A program made the translations under genes and the position numbers. Source: Candidatus Sumerlaeota bacterium (GTDB lineage: Bacteria > Sumerlaeota > Sumerlaeia > Sumerlaeales > Sumerlaeaceae). Taken from it: a stretch of 64,000 nt of DNA. This document shows positions 18,370 through 27,335 of this stretch, piece after piece (positions within the stretch are counted from its first letter, which is position 1; each line of letters starts with the position of its first letter). Below the pieces are notes generated by a model. It saw only the letters and a list, made by a program, of their open reading frames with translations. It was not told the DNA's origin and searched no databases. The stretch lies in assembly GCA_017161655.1 (NCBI GenBank), contig JADFCV010000001.1:1-64000 (forward strand). Direction: 5' to 3'.

Positions 18370-20016
18370 ATGTGCAAGCAGACGAAGATAACGATTGTCA
18401 GCTTCGTGGGGATCCTTTTGGCGGCCATCATGTTCGCACGTCCCGTTGCGGCTGACTCTCTGGCCGGGCATACACCGAGTTCTGTCTCAAACGGAGGCGT
18501 AAGGAAGCCAGCTGTCGCCGGGGCGTTTTATCCAGCCGAACGCGCCGAGCTAGCCGGGTTGGTTGACCAGTTGCTTGCTCATTCTCATGTCCAGACTACC
18601 ACATCGCGACTCAGAGCGCTCGTCGCACCGCATGCTGGTTACCCTTATTCTGGACCGGTGGCAGCAACTGCCTACGCAGCTATCACAACCACGCAGCCAA
18701 AGCGTGTGATGATCCTGGCACCGAGTCACTACGCCGAATTCGAGGGTGTCGCCGTGACACCGGCACACTATGAAACTCCTCTAGGCCAAGTGGAACTTGA
18801 TCCCTTGTGCGATAGATTAGCCGCCTCACCGCCATTTGCTTACCGTCCACGTGCCCGCGTTCATGTTCCGCATTGGCAGAAGAGCAGCACGAGAGACGAT
18901 CTTCGTCCCGACACTTTTGAGCACTCGATTGAGGTGCAGTTGCCTTTTCTCCAGCGCGTCCTGGGAAAGTTCACCCTTGTGCCCCTGCTCTGTGGAGAGG
19001 TGAATCCTGCGCTGGTTGCAGAGGCGTTGGCGCCGCACATTGATGACCAAACACTCGTCATAGCAAGCTCAGATTTGAGCCACTATTACCCTTATGAGGT
19101 CGCATGTCGCTTAGACTCCGAGTGCGTGGCAGCAATTTGCTCCCTCGACACGCGGCGTATGGAAAAACAGGAAGCTTGTGGCAAAGTCCCAATCATGGTG
19201 GTGATGGAACTCGCAAAGCGATTGGGATGGCAGCCCGTTCTCCTCGACTACCGCAACAGTGGCGACACAGCCGGCGACAAGGCACGAGTTGTTGGGTATG
19301 CAGCAATAGCCTTTTATGAGCAAATTGGCACACAAGCTGCAACACGGGCCAATGAGAAGGAACCGAAAGGAGGTGGCGAACATGGGGTAGCTCCAGAATT
19401 CGATCCAAAGCCAACAAGGGGTGAGCACTCAGAGACGTCAGGAGCACTGACGCAGGAAGAAGGGGCTTTTCTCGTGCGTCTGGCACGTGCAGCGCTCGAA
19501 GAAGCTGTCCGCAATCGCAAGCGTCTACGTGTGGACCCCACGACAGTTCCGGCTTCGCTCAGGGTTCCCAAGGGTTGTTTCGTCACACTCACGAAACACG
19601 GCGATTTGCGGGGCTGCATCGGCCACATCTTCCCTCAAGAACCTCTTTGTTTAGCGGTGATTGACAACGCGTGGTCCGCCGCGCTTGAGGATCCACGTTT
19701 TTCCCCTGTGGCTCCATACGAGCTGCCAAGCATTGAAGTGGAAGTGAGTGTGCTCACGGTTCCTAAACCGCTTCCTTTCACGTCACCTGAAGATCTCCTC
19801 GCGAAGTTGCGACCCTATCGCGACGGCGTCGTTTTAAAAATCGGCCCTGCTATGGCCACGTTTTTGCCTCAGGTGTGGGAGCAGCTTCCAGACAAGGTAT
19901 CTTTCCTCGCCCATCTTAGCAGAAAAGCCGGGTGTTTGCCTGATGCTTGGCGGGGACCCAATGTGTCGGTGATGACTTATGAAGTGCAAGCCTTCCACGA
20001 AGGCTCGCACAATTGA
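18370..20016 (+). CDS. Exported Memo-AMMECR1 fusion (AmmeMemoRadiSam B+A)
   Basis: 548 residues. Residues 7-29 (VSFVGILLAAIMFARPVAAD) look like a cleavable signal peptide. The Memo domain (about 44-318) keeps the three residues that bind metal in human MEMO1: His88 in VAPHAGYPYSG, His120 in LAPSHYAEF and Cys270 in EACGKVP. A charged linker (320-357) leads to an AMMECR1 domain (358-548) with the invariant LRGCIGH. In bacteria these two domains and a radical SAM enzyme co-occur as the AmmeMemoRadiSam system, whose reaction is not established. Fusion of the two is known; an export signal on it is unusual. It shares a transcription unit with the next two genes, and the spermidine-synthase-like gene starts 16 bases after its stop. 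Confidence 0.9.
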   Translation: MCKQTKITIVSFVGILLAAIMFARPVAADSLAGHTPSSVSNGGVRKPAVAGAFYPAERAELAGLVDQLLAHSHVQTTTSRLRALVAPHAGYPYSGPVAATAYAAITTTQPKRVMILAPSHYAEFEGVAVTPAHYETPLGQVELDPLCDRLAASPPFAYRPRARVHVPHWQKSSTRDDLRPDTFEHSIEVQLPFLQRVLGKFTLVPLLCGEVNPALVAEALAPHIDDQTLVIASSDLSHYYPYEVACRLDSECVAAICSLDTRRMEKQEACGKVPIMVVMELAKRLGWQPVLLDYRNSGDTAGDKARVVGYAAIAFYEQIGTQAATRANEKEPKGGGEHGVAPEFDPKPTRGEHSETSGALTQEEGAFLVRLARAALEEAVRNRKRLRVDPTTVPASLRVPKGCFVTLTKHGDLRGCIGHIFPQEPLCLAVIDNAWSAALEDPRFSPVAPYELPSIEVEVSVLTVPKPLPFTSPEDLLAKLRPYRDGVVLKIGPAMATFLPQVWEQLPDKVSFLAHLSRKAGCLPDAWRGPNVSVMTYEVQAFHEGSHN

Positions 20017-20032
20017 CAAGAATTCACTGACC

Positions 20033-22240
20033 ATGGAGCGGCTGCCTTATCTGCTTGGCCAAAAGCAAAGCGGGGTTGCGCGTTTGCTGAGGCTGAGAAT
20101 TCTCGCTCTTGGGCTAACGGCTCCGTGTGTTCAATTTGCACTGCTACGTGAACTCATGGGGGCTTACGGGGGCAACGAGTATCTTGTTGGCCTTGCTCTG
20201 GCAAGTTGGCTTCTCTTTGGTGGCCTGGCGAGTTTGCTTGCACGGTGGCGTCCGCCAGGCGAGCTCATTCCCTCGCCGCTGGAACGGTGGTTGTGGGCGG
20301 CGATGGCATGGGCGCCCCTTCTTAGCATCCTTGCATTGCGGTGGGCTAGGCATCGCCTCTTTCTCACCGGCGCTGGTCTTGGCCTCTCAACGCAGCTTGC
20401 CGTAACGGCTTTTGCTCAGCTCCCGTTCTGTTCACTGAGTGCTTATCTTCTCGTACGCAACGCACAAAGACTCGCACTGGACAAAAAGGAATTTGGCATT
20501 GGCCAAAGCTACCTCTGGGATGCTATCGGGAGTTTAGCGGGAGGGGCGCTGTTTGCCCTGGTTCTTTCACCACTTTTGGGGCACTTGCAGATAGCCGGAG
20601 TTGTCGCTGCGGTGCTAACAGCTTTTGCGCTCCCTGTGCCATTCGAACGTTTCCCTGCAACTTTTCAAAGGCTTCTCGGGTGGGGTGCCCTTGGTGGTTT
20701 GTCTCTCATCGCAGGCTTGCTCGGCGAGCGCCTATCTTTAGGATGGCTGATTCCGGCTGGCCACCTTGTTTTTGAAGCTCGCTCGCCTTACGGACAAATC
20801 GTTGTCAGTGAACTTGGCGGGCAGCGCACGTATCTGCGTAACGGAGCCCCACTGTTTTCCACCGATACTCCAGAAATCGTTGAGCAGTTCGTTCACCTGC
20901 CAATGCTTTTGCACTCGTCGCCCAAGCAGGTCCTCGTGGTTGGAGCGCCACGCCGGGAAGTCTGGCAGGCAATCCAGCAGCACCACGTCATTGAGGTCAC
21001 ATTTGTCCAGCCGGATCCAGCGCTCGATAAGGCGCTTCGGGCGTGTGGAGATTTCGCGAGCGATCCCAACGTGCGCGTGATTTGCGACGATGCCCGTCGT
21101 TTTCTTTCAGTCAATCCGCCGCTTTACGATGTTGTCCTGGTGGACGAAGGACTGCCTACGACTCTTCTCGCTAATCGCTATTTTACCCGCGAGTTCGCTC
21201 GCCTTGCCCGGAGTGCTTTGAAACCTGGCGGACTCATTGCGCTCCCTCTTGGCGAGTACACCGATTATTTTGATCAACCGCGAGCTCAGCTCATTGCCTC
21301 AGTCTGCCGGGCCTTCGAATCGGAATTCCCCCACGTGCGCTTACTCGCTGCCGACTATGTGACGCTAGTGGCAGCTCAGCATTCTCTCGCGGCCGATCTG
21401 TCGAGCCAATTCGAACAAAGAGCTCCCCGCACAGCGTATGTGCGTCCCACCTACATCGCCGCGACGGTTGCTGCTCCCGACCGGATCGCTTCGCTCAACC
21501 GCGTGCGGTCCATGCCAGCACTGATGAACTCGGACTCGTTTCCCATAGCCAGTCGCTTTGTTTTGCAGAGATGGATGAATGAGTATGGTTCCCATGTCGG
21601 GGTTGTCGAAACGTGTCTGATTGTGGCTGTCCTCGTTTTTGTTTTGCGGATGAGACGAGTTCAATGGCCGGTCTTCATCGCCGGATTTAGTGCGTCCGGA
21701 CTGGAGTATGTTGCCCTCGCCATGGTTCAAACTTTTGCAGGCACTCTGTATTATCTATCCACCTTTTTCATCACCCTCTTTATGGCTGGTCTCGCGGTGG
21801 GAGTGATTTGGGCCCAACGGCTGCAAGCACGACCTAAGGTTATTGTACGCGCTATCCTGACGTTTGCATGCTTGGCCGCCGCACAGGGTCTTTTTATTCT
21901 CGAGGTGCCTGATCTGCCCCATGTTTTGAACCGCATAGCGCTGCCGATTCCAGGCATCCAGCTTTGGTTCATTGCGAGTGTCTTTGGTCTGTTGTTACTT
22001 GCGCAGGGAGCTCTCACCGCAATCGTCTTCGCGCTTTGCAGCAGAGTGGAAGAGATCGATCTAGCCCAGCGCACCTCGCGACTCTATGCAGCCGATTTTG
22101 TCGGAGGTGCGTTGGGGGCGGGGCTCTTCGCTATCTTTTTGGTCCCCACTCTTGGCATGGTGGTTCCATCTGTAGTCTGTGCTTTGTTCCTGCTGGTTGC
22201 CTCCTTAGGTCCCAGTTCCCGACGCGGCCGCCACGGCTAG
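20033..22240 (+). CDS. Polytopic membrane protein with spermidine-synthase-like domain
   Basis: 735 residues from ATG 20033; the track start at 19979 overlaps the upstream gene. About seven membrane helices (18-230) precede a soluble methyltransferase-fold domain (about 245-500; PYGQIVVSELGGQRTYLRNG, VRVICDDARRFL, YDVVLVDEG), followed by about six more helices (540-735). This is the 'fused membrane/spermidine synthase' architecture. The Gly-rich loop that binds decarboxylated AdoMet in true spermidine synthases (GGGDG) is replaced by VVGAPRREVW, and the usual D-x-x-D-P after the central strand reads VDEGLP. Polyamine synthesis is therefore doubtful, and a different reaction or a binding role is more likely. 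It sits between the two AmmeMemoRadiSam genes, which suggests joint function at the membrane (inference). Confidence 0.85.
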   Translation: MERLPYLLGQKQSGVARLLRLRILALGLTAPCVQFALLRELMGAYGGNEYLVGLALASWLLFGGLASLLARWRPPGELIPSPLERWLWAAMAWAPLLSILALRWARHRLFLTGAGLGLSTQLAVTAFAQLPFCSLSAYLLVRNAQRLALDKKEFGIGQSYLWDAIGSLAGGALFALVLSPLLGHLQIAGVVAAVLTAFALPVPFERFPATFQRLLGWGALGGLSLIAGLLGERLSLGWLIPAGHLVFEARSPYGQIVVSELGGQRTYLRNGAPLFSTDTPEIVEQFVHLPMLLHSSPKQVLVVGAPRREVWQAIQQHHVIEVTFVQPDPALDKALRACGDFASDPNVRVICDDARRFLSVNPPLYDVVLVDEGLPTTLLANRYFTREFARLARSALKPGGLIALPLGEYTDYFDQPRAQLIASVCRAFESEFPHVRLLAADYVTLVAAQHSLAADLSSQFEQRAPRTAYVRPTYIAATVAAPDRIASLNRVRSMPALMNSDSFPIASRFVLQRWMNEYGSHVGVVETCLIVAVLVFVLRMRRVQWPVFIAGFSASGLEYVALAMVQTFAGTLYYLSTFFITLFMAGLAVGVIWAQRLQARPKVIVRAILTFACLAAAQGLFILEVPDLPHVLNRIALPIPGIQLWFIASVFGLLLLAQGALTAIVFALCSRVEEIDLAQRTSRLYAADFVGGALGAGLFAIFLVPTLGMVVPSVVCALFLLVASLGPSSRRGRHG

Positions 22241-22299
22241 GGGAAAACTGACGTGAAAAGTCATGCTGCTTTGTAAAATGACTTTGTGAGTGAGTTTCA

Positions 22300-23613
22300 A
22301 TGGACGAGCGGGAAAGCGACAAGCTTGAGGAAAGGTCTGATAACCTTCTCATATCGCGTCGCGACCTGCTGCGCCTGGGGCTCGCGGGCGGAGTCGCTTG
22401 TTTATCCGGCGCATGTTGGGCGTGGCTTTTTGGCTCAGAAGCGATCACCGATGCCACAAAAGACAATCCCGGTGTTTTCAAGAAAGGCGCGCCGGATGAC
22501 CGCACGTTCGAAGCCTGGAGGCAACGAGGCTGGGTGCGCGAGGGCATGCACTACCGCAAGGACGGGTCAACGGTGCAATGCTCGATTTGCCCTAATCGAT
22601 GCGTCCTTGAGCCTGGTGATCGCAGCCACTGTCGCACACGTATCAATCGCGATGGCACGCTTTTCACGCTCGCGTACAGCAATCCCTGCTCTTTCCACGT
22701 CGATCCTGTTGAGAAAAAACCTCTCTTTCATTTTCTTCCAGGAACACGCACCTTCTCACTCGCTATTGCAGGCTGCGTGTTGCGGTGCATGAACTGCCAG
22801 AATTGGGAGATCTCTCAGAAACGTCCCGAAGATACCAAAAAAGCAGAGGGTCCTGAGATTCGGATGCGCCCGGGCGCGCCACCACCGGCAAGCTTAGATG
22901 ACCTGGCGCGACTTACCATGACGCCAGAAGATGTGGTTGCGTTGGCAAAAGCAACCAGCTCTCCTTCTATTTCGTATACCTACTCCGAACCCATCGCCTG
23001 GTACGAATTCACCTACGACACGGCGAAGAAAGCACGGGAGGCCGGTCTCAAAAACATTCTTGTCACGAGTGGCTACATTCGCACTGAGCCACTTCGCGAG
23101 GTAGCGCGCTACATCGACGCCGCGCATGTGGATCTCAAAGGTTTTGACGAAGCGACCTACATGAAACTGAACGCCGGTCATCTTCAACCGGTGCTCGATG
23201 CAATTCGAACCTTGCGGGATCAGGGCGTATGGGTCGAAGTCATCAATCTCATCGTTCCCACTTATACGGACAACCTTCTCACAATCCGTCGAATGTGTGA
23301 GTGGCTTGCGCGAGAGGTGGATCCCAACGTCCCACTTCACTTTTCCCGTTTCCACCCAGCGCATCGGTTAACCCATCTCCCGCCGACCCCCATTGGCACC
23401 CTCGAACGCGCTCGCGGCGAAGCTCGCGCTGCCGGGTTACGCTTTGTTTACATCGGCAATGTGACGGGAATCTCAGATGCTGGGACGACTTTCTGCCCGA
23501 ACTGCCACAAAGCAGTCATTGAGCGTGACGTGTTCGCTGTGACGACAATGCGCCTGCGCGATGGTCGCTGCGAGTTTTGTCAGACACCGATCCCCGGCGT
23601 ATGGAAGGCGTAG
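22300..23613 (+). CDS. amrS: AmmeMemoRadiSam radical SAM enzyme with Tat-like signal
   Basis: 437 residues, longer than usual for the family because of an N-terminal extension. ISRRDLLRLGLAGGVACLSG (residues 18-37) is a twin-arginine-type signal; LSGAC at its end might even be a lipobox. The enzyme proper starts near residue 75: a Cys set CSICPNRC..(C) at 94-111, VEKKPLFHFLPG, and the radical SAM cluster Cys159-x3-Cys163-x2-Cys166 in AGCVLRCMNCQNWEISQ. A C-terminal CPNC/CEFC pair (399-427) can form a zinc ribbon. Radical SAM enzymes bind a 4Fe-4S cluster, which fits Tat export of a folded protein. It lies 59 bases after the membrane-protein gene. Reaction and substrate of this family are unknown. 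Confidence 0.9.
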   Translation: MDERESDKLEERSDNLLISRRDLLRLGLAGGVACLSGACWAWLFGSEAITDATKDNPGVFKKGAPDDRTFEAWRQRGWVREGMHYRKDGSTVQCSICPNRCVLEPGDRSHCRTRINRDGTLFTLAYSNPCSFHVDPVEKKPLFHFLPGTRTFSLAIAGCVLRCMNCQNWEISQKRPEDTKKAEGPEIRMRPGAPPPASLDDLARLTMTPEDVVALAKATSSPSISYTYSEPIAWYEFTYDTAKKAREAGLKNILVTSGYIRTEPLREVARYIDAAHVDLKGFDEATYMKLNAGHLQPVLDAIRTLRDQGVWVEVINLIVPTYTDNLLTIRRMCEWLAREVDPNVPLHFSRFHPAHRLTHLPPTPIGTLERARGEARAAGLRFVYIGNVTGISDAGTTFCPNCHKAVIERDVFAVTTMRLRDGRCEFCQTPIPGVWKA

Positions 23614-23748
23614 GCTCTCGCCAGTGTTTCTCTCTTCGTGAATGCGCCAACTTCTTGCTTGCCGCGTACTTTTGAAACATTAGCCTGCTCCACGGAATGT
23701 GCGAGGTCATGTTCCGATCCCGCACTCGATGCTTAGGAGAAATGCGTT

Positions 23749-24879
23749 ATGTTCAAACGCGTCTTGGTCACAGGAGGAGCTGGTTTTATCGGCTCCCACA
23801 TGGTAGATCTACTTATTGAACGTGGCTACAAAGTCCGTGTGTTTGATAACCTTGAGCCTCAAGTCCATGGTCAGCGAGAAACACCTCCCGATTACTTGAA
23901 CAAAGAAGCGGAGTTTGTTCGCGGCGACGTGCGCGATCGTGATGCCTTGAAGAAAGCGTTAGAAGGCGTGGATGCCGTCGTGCATGACGCAGCGATGGTG
24001 GGAGTGGGGCAATCGCAATACCAGATTTTGCGCTATACTGACGTCAACACGACGGGCACCGCTAACCTTCTCGATCTCATCATCAACGAATGTCGGCATG
24101 TCGAGCGGCTACTCGTTGCGAGTTCGATGAGCATCTATGGGGAAGGGGCGTACCGCCGCCCATCGGACGGCAAAATCGTCTACCCTGTGCTTCGTCCAGA
24201 GGAGCAACTCGAACGCCACGATTTCGATGTGCATGACCCTGAGACTCATGAAATCCTGGAGGCGGTGCCTACCCCCGAAACGAAACCGCTTTACTGCACC
24301 TCAGTGTACGCGCTTAACAAGAAAGATCAGGAGGAGTACACGATCGTTGTCGGCCGTGCTCATCGGCTGTCGGTGGTCGCATGCCGCTACTTCAATGTCT
24401 ATGGTCCACGTCAATCACTGTCTAATCCCTACACTGGTGCGGCTGCCATTTTCTTATCACGGATAAAGAACGGGAATCCGCCGCTCATTTATGAAGATGG
24501 AAAACAAGTTCGAGATTTTATCTGTGTGCGCGACATCGTCGAAGCCAAACTGTTCCTGCTGGAAAACCCAAAAGCGAATCTTGAGCCTTACAACATCTGT
24601 ACGGGGCAGCCGACGTCCATCCTTGACCTTGCCCGCCTTCTCGCGAAATTGAACGGCCGGGAAGACCTTGAACCATTGGTCACCAGAAGATTCCGCGCCG
24701 GCGACATTCGCCATTGTTATGGTGATCCGAGCAAAATCAATGCGCTGGGCTGGAAAGCTCGGATCTCGCTCGAAGAGGGACTGCAAGACCTCGTGGCGTG
24801 GTCTGCAAGCGTCGAAGCTGTGGACAAGGTTGAGGAGGCGCATCGCGAATTAGAGCAGCGTGGTCTTGTACGCGGGTAA
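23749..24879 (+). CDS. NAD-dependent nucleotide-sugar epimerase/dehydratase (extended SDR)
   Basis: 376 residues with TAGGAGAA before the ATG. VLVTGGAGFIGSHMVDLLIERG is the NAD-binding Gly motif; the catalytic triad appears as Ser (VASSMSIYGEG) and Tyr-x3-Lys (SVYALNKKDQ). VVACRYFNVYGPRQ and NPYTGAAAIFLSRI are typical of UDP-glucose/UDP-galacturonate 4-epimerases and related enzymes. An insertion around residues 140-180 with an acidic stretch is longer than in GalE. It is likely a cytosolic enzyme supplying a modified sugar nucleotide for envelope glycans. No other sugar genes are adjacent, so the exact sugar is open. Confidence 0.88.
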   Translation: MFKRVLVTGGAGFIGSHMVDLLIERGYKVRVFDNLEPQVHGQRETPPDYLNKEAEFVRGDVRDRDALKKALEGVDAVVHDAAMVGVGQSQYQILRYTDVNTTGTANLLDLIINECRHVERLLVASSMSIYGEGAYRRPSDGKIVYPVLRPEEQLERHDFDVHDPETHEILEAVPTPETKPLYCTSVYALNKKDQEEYTIVVGRAHRLSVVACRYFNVYGPRQSLSNPYTGAAAIFLSRIKNGNPPLIYEDGKQVRDFICVRDIVEAKLFLLENPKANLEPYNICTGQPTSILDLARLLAKLNGREDLEPLVTRRFRAGDIRHCYGDPSKINALGWKARISLEEGLQDLVAWSASVEAVDKVEEAHRELEQRGLVRG

Positions 24880-24885
24880 AGCTCG

Positions 24886-24911
24886 GCTGTTCTGGTCCCG
24901 TAGGGAACAGC
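24886..24911. repeat. Short inverted repeat between epimerase and nuoH
   Basis: GCTGTTC and GAACAGC (7 bp) around a 12-base loop that can itself fold (TCCC-GTA-GGGA). No T-run follows, so a terminator role is uncertain. Confidence 0.3.
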
Positions 24912-24965
24912 GATGCAGCTAGTCAATCGATTGCACTCTGGAGAAATGGAATAAGAGGCACGAGA

Positions 24966-26177
24966 ATGGGCACGCCTTTAGTGACAGAACACACAAGTCC
25001 CGCAATGGATTTAGCCGTGGCAGTGCAGCAGTTCCTGGGCACACCCCACACTCTTTTCTCCATCCGAGTTTGGCCCGGAATGCAAATTCCCGATGCTGTG
25101 GCTGCAGCGATTGCCATCCTGATCGGTTTTGCAGTGGTGCTCGCCTTTGTGAGTCTCTCGGTCATGATTCTCGTTTACCTCGAGCGCAAGGTGGCGGGGC
25201 ATATTCAAAGCCGCCTCGGTCCCATGCGGGTTGGCTGGCACGGGATTCTGCAGAGCGTCGCCGATGGACTAAAACTCTTTGTAAAGGAAGACATTGTTCC
25301 GGCGCAGGCTCATAAACTTCTTTTTTCGCTTGCCCCCACTCTCGTGCTGCTTGGCGCAATCGTTCCCTTTGTAGCGTTGCCATTTGCGGACAAGCTTGTC
25401 GTGGCAAACATGGATCTCGCAGTCTTCTTTGTGTTGGCTTTTACTTCTGTGGAAGTCATCGGAGTGGTCATGGCGGGTTGGGCGCCGAACTCTAAGTGGT
25501 CCCTCTACGGAGGAATGCGCCTTGCCGCCCAAATGATGAGTTACGAGATCCCGCTCGGCATCAGTGCCCTCGTCGTAGTCACTTTAGCCGGTTCTCTGAA
25601 CTTTGGAGACATTGCGCAGCAGCAACGCGCTCTTCCGTTTGCGCTGGTATCGCCATGGGGATTTTTCGCCTTCTTTATTTTCTACATAGCTGGACTTGCC
25701 AGTGCCAAGCGTGCTCCTTTTGATCTCCCCGAAGCCGAAAGCGAACTCGTGAGCGGCTTCCATACCGAGTACAGCGGTATGCGTTTCGCGTTTTTCTTCC
25801 TTGCTGAGTATGCCGTGATGGTGCTTCTCAGTGCCACGGCTTCGATCCTTTTTCTCGGTGGGTGGAATTTCCCTCTCGATGCGACGGGACGGCCGTTTCT
25901 GGGCGCAGCACAGCTTCTAGCCAAGGTTTCCGTTCTTCTGTTTGTCATGCTATGGCTTCGCTGGACGTTGCCGCGTGTCCGCATTGATCAGGTCATGTTT
26001 GCTTGCTTGAAGGTTCTACTTCCGTTCTCCCTTGTGTGCTTACTCGGCGCCACCGTCGAGGTTCTTTTGCGCAACCACCTTGCGATGTGGACGCTGTTTG
26101 CGGTGCTTGTCAGCGTCTCCTACGTGCTTGCTCGTGGCTCAGAAAGTTTTAACGGCAAGAGAGTAAGTCGCGCGTAA
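24966..26177 (+). CDS. nuoH: NADH-quinone oxidoreductase subunit H
   Basis: 403 residues, about eight to nine membrane helices, full length. YLERKVAGHIQSRLGPMRVGWHGILQSVADGLKLF-type loops, GGMRLAAQMMSYEIPLGI and APFDLPEAESELVSGFHTEYSG are the invariant quinone-site segments of NuoH/ND1, including the acidic residues lining the quinone tunnel. The subunit anchors the peripheral arm of complex I to the membrane arm. A GTG/ATG-rich leader of about 45 residues precedes the first helix pair. No other nuo gene is present nearby, so the complex is split across the genome or this is a solitary copy; the related HycD/Ech subunits are less similar by eye. Confidence 0.93.
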   Translation: MGTPLVTEHTSPAMDLAVAVQQFLGTPHTLFSIRVWPGMQIPDAVAAAIAILIGFAVVLAFVSLSVMILVYLERKVAGHIQSRLGPMRVGWHGILQSVADGLKLFVKEDIVPAQAHKLLFSLAPTLVLLGAIVPFVALPFADKLVVANMDLAVFFVLAFTSVEVIGVVMAGWAPNSKWSLYGGMRLAAQMMSYEIPLGISALVVVTLAGSLNFGDIAQQQRALPFALVSPWGFFAFFIFYIAGLASAKRAPFDLPEAESELVSGFHTEYSGMRFAFFFLAEYAVMVLLSATASILFLGGWNFPLDATGRPFLGAAQLLAKVSVLLFVMLWLRWTLPRVRIDQVMFACLKVLLPFSLVCLLGATVEVLLRNHLAMWTLFAVLVSVSYVLARGSESFNGKRVSRA

Positions 26178-26217
26178 CATTCCCGCTTCTTGCGGATCTT
26201 CTGTCTCACTTGTCCTC

Positions 26218-26248
26218 TTGCAGAAAAGGCACGGGGGTGTGGTAAATT
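26218..26248 (+). promoter_or_regulatory. Candidate promoter of the second Memo gene
   Basis: TTGCAG and TAAATT, 19 bases apart, end 38 bases before the ATG at 26287. The match is partial and the spacing is long; it is offered only as a candidate. Confidence 0.25.
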
Positions 26249-26286
26249 ATTCTTAGAAAGCAACGTGAGCGCAGGGAGGTGTGCGT

Positions 26287-27126
26287 ATGTTGACAACGGA
26301 CGTTCGTCCTGCAGTCAACGCGGGCCGTTATGGTTTTTATCCCTCCGACCCCGTGGAATTGCGCCAGCTGCTCGAGCGTTTCTTTGCCAGAGCAGTGGTG
26401 CCAACTGAGATCGCCCCAATCGCCTTGGTTTCGCCTCATGCGGGGTACATTTATAGTGGTCCAACGGCTGCGCACGCGTATAAGCTTCTCGTAGGAAGAA
26501 CGATTGAGCGAGCTATTGTTTTAGCTCCGAGTCATTACGCTGCCTTCCCTGGCGCTAGCATTTTCCCGGGCCGGGCCTTTGCTACACCGCTTGGCGACGT
26601 TCCCCTGGACCGGAAATTCATCGAGGAGCTCCTGGGAAACCATGGTCACTTTGATTTTTATCCTGATGCGGAGCGCCGAGAGCATTCTCTGGAGGTTCAA
26701 CTCCCTTTTCTCCAGTACGTCTTGAAACAGTTTGAGTTAGTCCCCATCGTGATGTATGATCGCTCGCTTTCGAATTGTAAGCGAATTGCTAACAGCTTAA
26801 TTGAGACCATGGCGAAATACCCAAAAGCGACGATCATTGTCGCGAGTTCGGATTTATATCATGGGCCAGGAGCTGAGCGAGCTTATCGTGAGAGCGAGAA
26901 TACCGCACGTGCGATCGCCAGCTTGGATCCAGTGGATTTTGCAACAGGAATTGAGAGCGGAGAATATATGGCTTGTGGCGCTGGCCCCATCACCACCGCA
27001 ATGCTTCTTGCCCGAGCCCTCGGCGCGGAAAAAGGCACGGTGCTTTCCCTTTCCACGAGCTACGACGCCCATCCCATGAGCGAGGACTACGTGGTGGGGT
27101 ACACAGCGGTGGCCTATTACCGTTGA
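26287..27126 (+). CDS. Memo family protein (AmmeMemoRadiSam system protein B)
   Basis: 279 residues from ATG 26287, chosen because AGGGAGG is well spaced to it and too close to the GTG at 26281. It has no signal peptide, so it is cytosolic, unlike the fusion at 18370. The MEMO1 metal triad is kept: His51 (VSPHAGYIYSG), His83 (LAPSHYAAF) and Cys230 (YMACGAGP). EHSLEVQLPFLQYV and VASSDLYH are further family signatures. No AMMECR1 or radical SAM gene is adjacent; the other system genes lie 3 kb upstream. It could be a paralogue serving a separate role, or a partner of the exported set. Human MEMO1 binds iron/copper and acts in redox signalling; the bacterial function is unknown. Confidence 0.9.
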   Translation: MLTTDVRPAVNAGRYGFYPSDPVELRQLLERFFARAVVPTEIAPIALVSPHAGYIYSGPTAAHAYKLLVGRTIERAIVLAPSHYAAFPGASIFPGRAFATPLGDVPLDRKFIEELLGNHGHFDFYPDAERREHSLEVQLPFLQYVLKQFELVPIVMYDRSLSNCKRIANSLIETMAKYPKATIIVASSDLYHGPGAERAYRESENTARAIASLDPVDFATGIESGEYMACGAGPITTAMLLARALGAEKGTVLSLSTSYDAHPMSEDYVVGYTAVAYYR

Positions 27127-27234
27127 TTTGCCAGCGCACGTGCAATTTTTTGTGGACACACACTTGCACTTGAAGCGGTGTAAGTAGAACGGAAAAAACA
27201 GTCGCTCAACGTGCGTCTCACGATAGCTTCGGGG

Positions 27235-27262
27235 TTGACGCCACGAGAGTGTGGAGTATGTT
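27235..27262 (+). promoter_or_regulatory. Candidate sigma-70-type promoter of the SPOR/TPR operon
   Basis: TTGACG, a 16-base spacer and TATGTT lie 74 bases upstream of the TTG start at 27336. The -35 box is near consensus and the -10 box matches four of six bases. Confidence 0.45.
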
Positions 27263-27335
27263 TTTGTACAAGTGCCTGAAACATGAAAGGGCCGCCTTCC
27301 GCGGGTAAACACCGACGATTAAGGAGAGTGGGACA

